Assembly (NCBI RefSeq): GCF_035712165.1
Contig: NZ_DASTBH010000122.1
Span: forward strand, 10,709 to 74,708
DNA length: 64,000 bases
Direction of reading: 5' to 3'
Origin: DASYTH01 sp035712165
GTDB lineage: Bacteria; Actinomycetota; Actinomycetes; Mycobacteriales; Pseudonocardiaceae
Below, piece by piece: positions 23,646 to 30,295 of the stretch. How positions within the stretch are numbered: the stretch's first letter is position 1; every line of letters begins with the position of its first letter. A program made the position numbers and the translations under genes. Under the pieces are notes generated by a model. It did no database searches and had not been told where the DNA came from. It saw only the letters and a list, made by a program, of their open reading frames with translations.

Positions 23646-23867
23646 TCACTCCCGCGCGGTGGGCAGCTCGTGCACGGAAACGATGTGCAGCCCCAGGTTT
23701 TCCAGGAACGTCAGGATGCCGTGTAGGTGGGACTGGTCGGTGACCTCGCCGTATATGATCGTCTCCGGCGGGGCGGGCACGATCCGCATCTCGGAGAACT
23801 CCGTCATGGCGTGCTGCGCGCGCTCCGACAATCGCCCGCTCACACGGAACTCGTACTGCTGTGTCAC
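23646..23867 (-). CDS. Conserved 73-residue protein, function unknown
   Basis: The small protein reads as one alpha-beta unit with two beta-rich edges: YEFRVSGRLSERAQHAMTEF, MRIVPAPPETIIYGEVTDQSHLHGILTFLENLGLHIVSVHEL. The layout (strand, helix, strand, helix, strand) resembles an ACT/ferredoxin-like module. It is soluble, and convergent with the holin-like gene 22 bases away. I know similar short proteins in actinomycete genomes but no assigned function. Confidence 0.65.
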   Translation of the reverse strand: MTQQYEFRVSGRLSERAQHAMTEFSEMRIVPAPPETIIYGEVTDQSHLHGILTFLENLGLHIVSVHELPTARE

Positions 23868-24237
23868 CGGCGCGCACCTCCCTCGGCAAAGGTCCGGAAC
23901 GCCGGACGGGTCAGACCCATCCGTCGCGCCTGGTTCGCCGGCCGTTCCACCGCTGTGTCAGGTCCCTCATCGCGTTTCCCGTCCGTCCGGTCGTTGTCGG
24001 TCGGCTTCCGCAACAGTGGTCCGTGCGCCCCGTGCCGTGAATCGCCCGTGCGTGATGAGATGCGCACAGCCGCAGTACGGCGAGTCGTCAGAAAGAAACC
24101 AACCGCTGCGGCGGCGGTGGCGCGGGGTGCTTCCGGCCGGGCGCCTGATCCGCATCTCACCCCGCGCAGGGGAGGTACCACCGGTGCGTTGCGGGGATGT
24201 TTCAAACCAGCCCCGCTCAACTTCGAAGGAGTGCCTG
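23868..24237. other. 370-base intergenic region without a recognised gene
   Basis: It separates the small minus-strand gene from the HdeD-like gene. The last 20 bases hold GAAGGAG, the ribosome site for the ATG at 24238. I see no convincing promoter, RNA gene, tRNA or repeat; GTTTCAAAC (around 24209) is a short palindrome only. The region probably carries the promoters of both flanking divergent genes. Confidence 0.4.
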
Positions 24238-24855
24238 ATGACCCACTCCGGTTCGAGTGCCGCCGCCACCGGCGCCGCGGCCGAGACTCTGGCGTCCGTC
24301 GGCCAGTCCAAAGGCTGGCGGATCGCCTTCGGCACGCTCACCCTCGCGATCGGCCTGATCGTGCTGTTCTGGCCGGAGCCCACGATCGCCGTGCTGGCCG
24401 TGCTGTTCGGCATCCAGTTGTTCATCGCGGGCGTGTTCTGGCTGGTGTCCGCGTTCGCCGTGGACGAGGCCAGCGGCGGCGGCCGGGTGCTGCTCGCGCT
24501 GTTCGGGTTGCTGACGATCCTGGTGGGCGTGCTGTGCCTGCGCTCGCCGTTCCAGACCGTCGCGATCCTCACCCTGCTGCTGGGCCTGACCTGGCTGATC
24601 GGTGGCCTGATCGAGGTGTTCCACGGGTTCACCGGGGCCGGTGGGTGGGCGATCCTGTCCGGCGTGGTCAGCGTCGCCCTCGGCATCATCGTGCTGGTGT
24701 ACCCGGAGACGACCATCCGGGCGCTGACCTGGCTGGTCGGTCTGGTGCTGACGATCTACGGCGTGGTGGCGGTGCTCGTCGCGCTGGCCGGCGGCAAGAG
24801 CGGCCAGGAATCCGGCGCGGTGCAGACCCGGCCCGGCCCGGCCGTGACGTCCTGA
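24238..24855 (+). CDS. HdeD-family (DUF308) membrane protein
   Basis: 205 residues with six membrane helices arranged as three DUF308 repeats: GWRIAFGTLTLAIGLIVLFWPEPTIAVLAVLFGIQLFIAGVFWLV, LLALFGLLTILVGVLCLRSPFQTVAILTLLLGLTWLIGGLIEVF and GWAILSGVVSVALGIIVLVYPETTIRALTWLVGLVLTIYGVVAV. HdeD proteins are acid- or envelope-stress membrane proteins in other bacteria. The ATG is preceded by GAAGGAG. The downstream gene starts 16 bases after its stop. Confidence 0.87.
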   Translation: MTHSGSSAAATGAAAETLASVGQSKGWRIAFGTLTLAIGLIVLFWPEPTIAVLAVLFGIQLFIAGVFWLVSAFAVDEASGGGRVLLALFGLLTILVGVLCLRSPFQTVAILTLLLGLTWLIGGLIEVFHGFTGAGGWAILSGVVSVALGIIVLVYPETTIRALTWLVGLVLTIYGVVAVLVALAGGKSGQESGAVQTRPGPAVTS

Positions 24856-24871
24856 CCGGCGGGGAGCCCCG

Positions 24872-25492
24872 GTGCGCGGCCCTGGGCCGTCCTCGGTGGC
24901 CTACCTGCTGCTCGGCGTGGGCGCCGGCGTGGTGGAGGTGGCCCGCTGGGTGAGCCGGCCGGTGCTGGCGACCGCCGGCTCGGTGACCCGGGCGCTGGCG
25001 CCGCCGGACTGGGTCACCTCGGTGCTGGAGGAGCGCGGCCGGCAGGCCCGCGCCGAGCTGGAGCAGGCCGCCGACACCGTGCTGCGCTGGGTGCTGGTCC
25101 GGGTGGTGGACACCCTGGTGGACACCATCGACCTGACCGCGCTGGTGGCTGACAACGTCGACCTCGACGCGGTCGCCGCCGGGCTGGACGTGGACGCGGT
25201 GATCGCCCGGGCGAACCTGGACCAGGTGATCGCCCGGCTGGACCTGGAGAAGATCGTCCAGGAGGTGCTCGACTCGGTCGACATCGGATCGATCGTCCGG
25301 GAGTCCAGCGAGACGGTCGCCTCCGAAGCCCTCTCCGGCGTGCGCAACCAGGCCATGCACGCCGACGACGCGGTGTCCCGCCTGATCGACCGCCTCCTGC
25401 GCCGCGGCCGCGACCTAGCGGCCCCGGCGAGTCCCCCCTTGGGACCCGGCGAGTCCCCATCTCCGGACGGGCGAGTCCCCAACTCGCACTAG
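24872..25492 (+). CDS. Helical protein of unknown function, tandem VD/LD repeats
   Basis: 206 residues from a GTG preceded by GGGGAG. An N-terminal hydrophobic segment (VAYLLLGVGAGVVEVARWV) may anchor it to the membrane. The middle shows degenerate amphipathic repeats of 8-12 residues (VADNVDLDAVAAGLDVDAVIARANLDQVIARLDLEKIVQEVLDSVD). The Pro/Ser-rich C-terminus is encoded by three copies of GGCGAGTCCCC, so the last 25 residues may be recent low-complexity sequence rather than a functional domain. Similar actinobacterial proteins are uncharacterised. It follows the HdeD-like gene closely. Confidence 0.65.
   Translation: MRGPGPSSVAYLLLGVGAGVVEVARWVSRPVLATAGSVTRALAPPDWVTSVLEERGRQARAELEQAADTVLRWVLVRVVDTLVDTIDLTALVADNVDLDAVAAGLDVDAVIARANLDQVIARLDLEKIVQEVLDSVDIGSIVRESSETVASEALSGVRNQAMHADDAVSRLIDRLLRRGRDLAAPASPPLGPGESPSPDGRVPNSH
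25426..25480. repeat. Three direct copies of GGCGAGTCCCC
   Basis: Copies lie at 25426-25436, 25448-25458 and 25470-25480, spaced 22 bases apart, at the end of the gene above. The last copy forms a hairpin with the following AACTCGC (GCGAGT/ACTCGC), at the point where two convergent genes meet, so it may serve as a two-way terminator. Confidence 0.55.
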
Positions 25493-26019
25493 CCGGCCAC
25501 CCAGAAGGCGTAGTCGGCGGTGTACGGCACGGACACCGTGGCGGCCTCGGTGCAGGGACCGGCGGGTGCCAGGCCGCCGGTGGTGTTCAGCCGCTGGATG
25601 TAGGTCACCCCGGCCAGCAGTCCGGGGCCGCGGTTGGCGGTGGCGCGCAACAGCAGTTGCGGGATCGCGCCGTCGACCGGGGAACTGGCCTGCGCGGCGG
25701 CGGTCACCGAACTGCCGTCCCGGGTCGAGGTCCACACCGGGCCGCGGGTGTGCAGCACGGTCGCCTGGCCGCGGTGCCGGAGAATGGCGTCCGGCTGCAG
25801 GAACGTCCACGCCCCGGCGGTGCACTGGTAGGTCTGCACGCCCCGGGCCGGCATGACGGCGAGCGGTCTGTTGCCGGCGGGCACCCTGATCACCTCGGGC
25901 ACCCGGCCGGCGCCCCCGCCGCCCGGCGAACCGGTGGCCGGAACCGCGGCCGCCCCGACCCCGACCGCCGCCAGCGCCGCGACGGCCAGTCCCACAGTAA
26001 AGCGACGAACCCGACTCAT
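25489..26019 (-). CDS. Secreted DUF3455-family protein
   Basis: 176 residues with a Sec signal peptide (MSRVRRFTVGLAVAALAAVGVGAAAVPATG). The mature part shows the DUF3455 pattern: VPAGNRPLAVMPARGVQTYQC, WTFLQPDAILRH, GPVWTSTRDGSSVTA, and GLLAGVTYIQRLNTTGG. The function is unknown; members are extracellular in fungi and actinobacteria. The ATG at 26019 is chosen because it starts the signal peptide directly; a GTG at 26031 is possible. The end overlaps the convergent gene by four bases. Confidence 0.83.
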   Translation of the reverse strand: MSRVRRFTVGLAVAALAAVGVGAAAVPATGSPGGGGAGRVPEVIRVPAGNRPLAVMPARGVQTYQCTAGAWTFLQPDAILRHRGQATVLHTRGPVWTSTRDGSSVTAAAQASSPVDGAIPQLLLRATANRGPGLLAGVTYIQRLNTTGGLAPAGPCTEAATVSVPYTADYAFWVAG

Positions 26020-26116
26020 GGTCTCGTTCACTTCCCCTCGATCGGTGTGCCGGCAGCGTGCCGGCACACCCCAGACACGGCTGGGAACCCGATCGAGGTT
26101 GGCCCATGCGGCCGAA

Positions 26117-26350
26117 TCAGTTATGTGAATCGCGCATGGCCCGGCGAATCTGTTCCAGCTTGTCGCGGCCGGCCCGGTCGCGTTCGGCCAACTGCTCGTC
26201 CAGCGAGGTGGCCGCCGGTTCGGCCAACTCGGTCTCGCCGGCCGAGGTGGCGAACCGGCCTTCGATCTTGTCCCGCACGTAGTCGAAGCTCGGCACGCCG
26301 GCCTCGTCGTAGTCGCCGGAAACCGCCGGGTTCTCGGGTTGTTCGGTCAT
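26117..26350 (-). CDS. Conserved 77-residue acidic protein, function unknown
   Basis: A small charged protein: YDEAGVPSFDYVRDKIEGRFATSAGETELAE, then a helical tail SLDEQLAERDRAGRDKLEQIRRAMRDS. The VPSFDYVRDKIEGR segment is conserved among actinobacterial short proteins of unknown role. It starts 12 bases after the ABM gene, probably in the same operon, and is soluble. Confidence 0.65.
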   Translation of the reverse strand: MTEQPENPAVSGDYDEAGVPSFDYVRDKIEGRFATSAGETELAEPAATSLDEQLAERDRAGRDKLEQIRRAMRDSHN

Positions 26351-26362
26351 CGCGGGCTCCGT

Positions 26363-26689
26363 TCAGTCCGGCACGGCCATCTCACCCAGGGTCGACCAGT
26401 CGTCCTGGGGGAGGGTGAAGTTGACGATCCGCGGCGTTTCCGCGAGATGCGCCGGCAACGTTTTCTGGGCGGCCCGGAAATGGTCGGACTGGACGTGCGC
26501 CGCGCCGGCCTCGTCGTCGCGGAACGCCTCCACCAGAACGTACTCGGTCGGGTCGTCGACGCTGCGCGACCAGTCGAACCACAGACAGCCCGGCTCGGCC
26601 CGGGTGGCCGAGGTGAACTCCGCGGCGATCTGCGGCCAGCGGTCGGCATCCTCGGGCCGCACCCGGAACTTCGCGGTGATGAAGATCAT
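26363..26689 (-). CDS. Antibiotic biosynthesis monooxygenase (ABM) family protein
   Basis: 108 residues, one ABM ferredoxin-like module: IFITAKFRVRPEDADRWPQIAAEFTSATRAEPGCLWFDWSRSVDDPTEYVLVEAFRDDEAGAAHVQSDHF. The E-P-G-C turn and the EAFRDxEAxxAHxxSxHF segment are typical of YgiN/quinol-monooxygenase-like members. These oxidise small aromatic compounds without cofactor, or dimerise in regulatory roles. It follows the flavin reductase gene by 16 bases in a short operon with the cyclase-family hydrolase. Confidence 0.87.
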   Translation of the reverse strand: MIFITAKFRVRPEDADRWPQIAAEFTSATRAEPGCLWFDWSRSVDDPTEYVLVEAFRDDEAGAAHVQSDHFRAAQKTLPAHLAETPRIVNFTLPQDDWSTLGEMAVPD

Positions 26690-26705
26690 CCGTTACCCCT
26701 TCGCA

Positions 26706-27182
26706 TCAGGCTTCGTTGCCGGCGTCCAGATCCCTGACCTCCTGGTAGCCGAGCTGGCCCCGGCCGCCGTCCGGACCGACGGTATCCGGTGCGAGCAGCA
26801 GCCCGACATGGTCGCCGGTGTCGTGCCGGGACAGCACCCGCCCGCAGAACCACTGCGGGCAGTCCGCGAGCACCGGCACGCCGCCCGGTCCGGCCCGCCA
26901 GTCGCACTGGTCGAACTTGTCCACCTCGAAGCCGGTCCGGGTGCCGAACAGCACGGCCAGGTCCCGGTTGGCCTTGGTTGGCACGTGCACGGCGAGCACG
27001 TCGGCCCGCTTGGCCACCAGGTAGGTGTGGTTGTTCTTGGACAGCCAGACCATGAACCGCGGCGGGTCGATGCTGCACTGCGACGCGAAGCCGATCAGGC
27101 AGCCGGCCCGGCGCGTGCCGTCGGTCGCGGTCACGATGAACATCGGATAGTCCAGCTCGCCTACGAGCGCGTCGAAACCCAC
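26706..27182 (-). CDS. Flavin reductase-like protein
   Basis: 158 residues with the flavin-reductase split beta-barrel pattern: YPMFIVTATDGTRRAGCLIGFASQCSIDPPRFMVWLSKNNHTYLVAKRADVLAVHV, then FCGRVLSRHDTGDHVGLLLAP. This enzyme type reduces FMN or FAD with NAD(P)H to feed a monooxygenase. The start is the GTG at 27182; no strong ribosome site is visible. It lies 18 bases after the cyclase gene, so the two may be co-expressed, possibly supplying reduced flavin elsewhere. Confidence 0.82.
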   Translation of the reverse strand: MGFDALVGELDYPMFIVTATDGTRRAGCLIGFASQCSIDPPRFMVWLSKNNHTYLVAKRADVLAVHVPTKANRDLAVLFGTRTGFEVDKFDQCDWRAGPGGVPVLADCPQWFCGRVLSRHDTGDHVGLLLAPDTVGPDGGRGQLGYQEVRDLDAGNEA

Positions 27183-27200
27183 GGCAACGAGTCTGCGCGA

Positions 27201-28457
27201 TCAGCGGCCGCGCGGCACCGCGAGCGCGGCAGGCGGCGTGTTGCCGGCGGTGGACCCGGTGTGGAACTGCGGCGTGACCAGGTAGACGAACTCGAAGGCC
27301 TCGTCGCGCGCCAGGTCCTCGGAGCGCACCGCCTCGCCGATCCGCACGCCGTTCTGGGTGATCAGCACCTGGTGCACCGGGAACAGGTTGCCGCCGGTGA
27401 CCGCGGGGTCGAGCACCTCCAGCCCCCAGGTGTCGCTGGCCGCGACGGCCACCCGGCGGGACGCCAGGTACCGGGCCTCGCGCAGGAAGATGCCCGGTTC
27501 GGCGGCCAGGTACCGGGCGTTGGCCGGATCGGCCGGGTCGTCGAAGGCGGCCCGGTTGAGCAGATGCGTCCAGCCGGTGCGGAACACCACCACGTCGCCG
27601 GGGCCGGGCTCGCGGCGCACGCCCTGCCGGCGCAGCGCGGCCCGCATGTCCTCCAGCGTGATCCGGTAGTTGTCGCGCAGCACCCACTCGTTGTTCACCG
27701 GCGAGCGGAACAGGTCGCCGCGCGCCCCGGTGGCGAGCTTGAGTCCGACGATGTCGTAGAGGACGCCGCGGGTGACGATCGGCCCGAGGTTCTCGTTGCC
27801 GAGCCGGGCCAGGCCGCGCGGGGTGGCGATGTCCGGGCCGCGGAAACCGTTGTAGTAGACCTCGCCGACGCCGATGTGACCGAGGTTGTCCAGCTGGGTG
27901 GCGATCTGGTACGTGCCGCTGTGCGGGAACCGCTCCTCGTGGAAGGACAACGTGTTCGGGCCGAGCGGGGTGGCGGTCTGCAGGATGCCGGCCTCCGGGT
28001 GGGTGCGCGGGTCGTACTCGGCGACCGGCACGAACTCGCCGCGCGGCTGGTAGCCGACCACCAGCAGGCGCTGCTTGAGCACCCGGGGCGGGGTGCTGGG
28101 GAACGCCGGGAAGTTGTCGGCGAGCAACTCGCCCAGGTTGTAGGTCTTGACCGCGTTGCCGCGCTCCAGCAGGCGCAGCGCCCGCCGGGTGGTCTCCGGG
28201 GTGACCTCGTTCCAGGTGCCGCGCTGGTCGCCGCGCCCGTAGCGGCGGGCGGTGCGCTCGGCCCAGCCGGCCACCTCGTCGGCGGTGAACATCGCGTCAC
28301 TGAAGTCGCCGGGCCCGCCGGCGGTCGCCGGGTCGGCGCCGGCGACCCCGGTGCCGGCGGTGGCGGCCACCGCGCCGGCCGCGGCCGCGGCGGTCATGCC
28401 GAGCACGTCCCGGCGGCTGTGCAGGCCCAGGTGTGTGCGCAGGAGGTCGGACCGCAT
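27201..28457 (-). CDS. Tat-exported cyclase-family hydrolase (Cyclase/kynurenine formamidase-like)
   Basis: 418 residues. The N-terminus LHSRRDVLGMTAAAAAGAVAAT is a twin-arginine signal (SRRDVL). The mature domain resembles the metal-dependent cyclase/kynurenine formamidase family: GNAVKTYNLGELLADNFPAFP, a metal-ligand region LDNLGHIGVGEVYYNGF, GDVVVFRTGWTH, and DTWGLEVLDPA...FPVHQVLITQNGVRIGE. The canonical HxGTHxDxP reads LDNLGHIG here, so the metal site may differ. Substrates of relatives are lactams, formamides or cyclic intermediates. It is divergent from the PLD gene by 97 bases. Confidence 0.78.
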   Translation of the reverse strand: MRSDLLRTHLGLHSRRDVLGMTAAAAAGAVAATAGTGVAGADPATAGGPGDFSDAMFTADEVAGWAERTARRYGRGDQRGTWNEVTPETTRRALRLLERGNAVKTYNLGELLADNFPAFPSTPPRVLKQRLLVVGYQPRGEFVPVAEYDPRTHPEAGILQTATPLGPNTLSFHEERFPHSGTYQIATQLDNLGHIGVGEVYYNGFRGPDIATPRGLARLGNENLGPIVTRGVLYDIVGLKLATGARGDLFRSPVNNEWVLRDNYRITLEDMRAALRRQGVRREPGPGDVVVFRTGWTHLLNRAAFDDPADPANARYLAAEPGIFLREARYLASRRVAVAASDTWGLEVLDPAVTGGNLFPVHQVLITQNGVRIGEAVRSEDLARDEAFEFVYLVTPQFHTGSTAGNTPPAALAVPRGR

Positions 28458-28554
28458 GCGAAACCCCTTTCTCGCCCTCAACACATTGGCACCGAATGGT
28501 TTCCGAGCGTAACGGCAACGTGCGCGCCGGGGCGATGTGCTGTGGGATGGGGGA

Positions 28555-30003
28555 ATGTCGATTCGGTCGTTGCTGGACAAGGTGGACGAGCGCATCGGCG
28601 ACGGCCTGGAGCATGTGCTGTGCACCCATCACTCCCGCAGGCTGCGCCGGCTCGGTTGGGGAGACGCGCTCGCGCCCGGCGACGACGGGTGGTTCGCCGC
28701 CCGGCCCGAGGTCCGGCCGGGCAACCGGATCGAGGTGCTGATCGACGGCGAGCAGGCCCTGCCGGCGGTCCGGGCCGCGATCGAGGGCGCGCGGTCGTCG
28801 GTGCACATCGCCAACTGGCACGCGAGCCCCGACTTCCGGCTCACCCGTGAGCCCGGCGCGCCGACGTTGCGCGAACTGCTGCGCGACGCGGCCCGCCGGG
28901 TGCCGGTCCGGGTGCTGCTGTGGGCCGGCCCGCCGTTACCGGTGTTCGAGCCGACCCGGGGCCGGGCCCGGGCCGCGCGGGAAGAGTTCCTCCGGGACAG
29001 CGAGGTGCGGTGCGTGCTGGACTCCCGGGAGCGCACCCTGCACTGCCACCACGAGAAGCTGGTGATCGTCGACGGCCGCTCGGCGTTCGTCGGCGGGCTG
29101 GACTTCACCGCGCTGGAAGGCGACCGGCACGACAGCTCCGAGCATCCGCCGGACCGTCCGCTCGGCTGGCACGACCTGATGGTCCGGGCGGAGGGCCCGG
29201 TGGTCGCCGATGTGGCCGGCCACTTCCGGCAGCGGTGGAACGAGGTGGCCGGGGAGCGGCTGCCCGAACCGGAGGTGCCCGAACCGGCCGGCGCCAGCAC
29301 CGCCCAGCTCGTCCGCACGGTCCCGGAGAAGACCTACGACTTCGCGCCCCGCGGCGACTTCTCGTTGCTGGCGGCCCACGTTCGGGCGCTGCGCGCGGCC
29401 CGCCGGCTGATCTACCTGGAGAACCAGTTCTTCTGGTCGCCGGAGATCGCCGAGATCCTGATCGACAAGCTGCGCAACCCGCCGGACGACCGGTTCCGCG
29501 TGGTGCTCGTCCTGCCCCGCAAACCCAGCAACGGCTCCGACACCACGCGCGGCCAGCTCAGCCGGCTGGTCGAGGCCGACGCCGGGGCCGGCCGGCTGCT
29601 GGCCACCACCCTCACCGCGCACGACGGCGACCGGTCCTGCGCGGTCTACGTGCACGCCAAGGCCGGCATCATCGACGACGAGTGGCTCACCGTTGGTTCG
29701 GCCAACCTCAACGAGCACTCCCTGTTCAACGACACCGAGGTCAACCTCTGCACCGACGACGCCGCCCTGGCCCGAGCCACCCGGCTGCGCCTGTGGTCCG
29801 AACACCTGCAACGCCCGGTCGCCGAGATCGACACCGACCCGGCGCACGTCGTCGACCACATCTGGCGCCCCATCGCCGAGGAACAGGCCGACCTCGAGAG
29901 CGCCGGCAAACCCCGCACCCACCGCCTCACCCTGCTCCCCGGCGTCTCCCGCCGCACCGGCCGGCTCAAGGGCCCGTTGCGCGGCCTACTAGTAGACGGC
30001 TGA
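28555..30003 (+). CDS. Phospholipase D-family protein
   Basis: 482 residues with two HKD half-sites: HCHHEKLVIVDGRSAFVGGLDF (about 163-184) and VHAKAGIIDDEWLTVGSANLNEHS (about 366-389). The N-terminal segment EVLIDGEQALPAVRAAIEGARSSVHIANWHASPDF is the usual start of the PLD fold. It may hydrolyse or transphosphatidylate phospholipids (cardiolipin-synthase-like). No signal peptide or membrane helix is visible, so it is probably cytosolic or membrane-peripheral. The ATG at 28555 follows GGGGGA; a GTG at 28537 is also in frame. Confidence 0.87.
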   Translation: MSIRSLLDKVDERIGDGLEHVLCTHHSRRLRRLGWGDALAPGDDGWFAARPEVRPGNRIEVLIDGEQALPAVRAAIEGARSSVHIANWHASPDFRLTREPGAPTLRELLRDAARRVPVRVLLWAGPPLPVFEPTRGRARAAREEFLRDSEVRCVLDSRERTLHCHHEKLVIVDGRSAFVGGLDFTALEGDRHDSSEHPPDRPLGWHDLMVRAEGPVVADVAGHFRQRWNEVAGERLPEPEVPEPAGASTAQLVRTVPEKTYDFAPRGDFSLLAAHVRALRAARRLIYLENQFFWSPEIAEILIDKLRNPPDDRFRVVLVLPRKPSNGSDTTRGQLSRLVEADAGAGRLLATTLTAHDGDRSCAVYVHAKAGIIDDEWLTVGSANLNEHSLFNDTEVNLCTDDAALARATRLRLWSEHLQRPVAEIDTDPAHVVDHIWRPIAEEQADLESAGKPRTHRLTLLPGVSRRTGRLKGPLRGLLVDG

Positions 30004-30080
30004 GCGCGGCAGCCCCTTCCTGATTTCCCGGCCGTAAGACATGATTGAGATCTGGGCCACCGCACCTCGGAGGGGAACCG

Positions 30081-30278
30081 ATGGTCACCAGCACCACCTC
30101 CACAGAAACCTGCATACAATCCCAACTCCCCGATCTCAGCACCGTCACCTTCCACCAATTACGAAAACTGGACAGCGACGCCCTCCGCCCCTCACTCCGC
30201 CGTGTCGTAGATCACACCAACCGCCTGCGAAAAGTGCCAAAATCCACCAATGCGACGGGCGGCGACCGGATCGATTGA
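30081..30278 (+). CDS. FxSxx-COOH-type precursor-like peptide (65 residues, no FxSxx tail)
   Basis: LPDLSTVTFHQLRKLDSDALRPSLRRVVDHT (about 22-52) matches the conserved core of FxSxx-COOH system precursors (pattern LPDLxxLxLxxLRxLDxxxLxxALRRVLD). The ATG at 30081 has GGAGGGG seven bases upstream. The remaining 14 residues (NRLRKVPKSTNATG onward) lack the FxSxx ending that the rSAM enzyme FxsB needs. The sequence holds one Cys (residue 11) and two His, at HQL and DHT. It lies 17 bases before the HExxH hydroxylase gene, so it is the likely substrate of that enzyme. Peptide identity is inferred from sequence likeness and context. Confidence 0.7.
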   Translation: MVTSTTSTETCIQSQLPDLSTVTFHQLRKLDSDALRPSLRRVVDHTNRLRKVPKSTNATGGDRID

Positions 30279-30295
30279 CTCGAACGGGTTGCGCA

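Noticed and set aside
25426..25480. CRISPR-like array
   Set aside because: The three repeats are only 11 bases with 11-base gaps and encode a protein tail; not a CRISPR array, and no cas genes are present.
28936..29922. A minus-strand open frame of 328 codons opposite the PLD gene
   Set aside because: It overlaps the two HKD motifs on the plus strand and its translation is repetitive, so it is a shadow frame.
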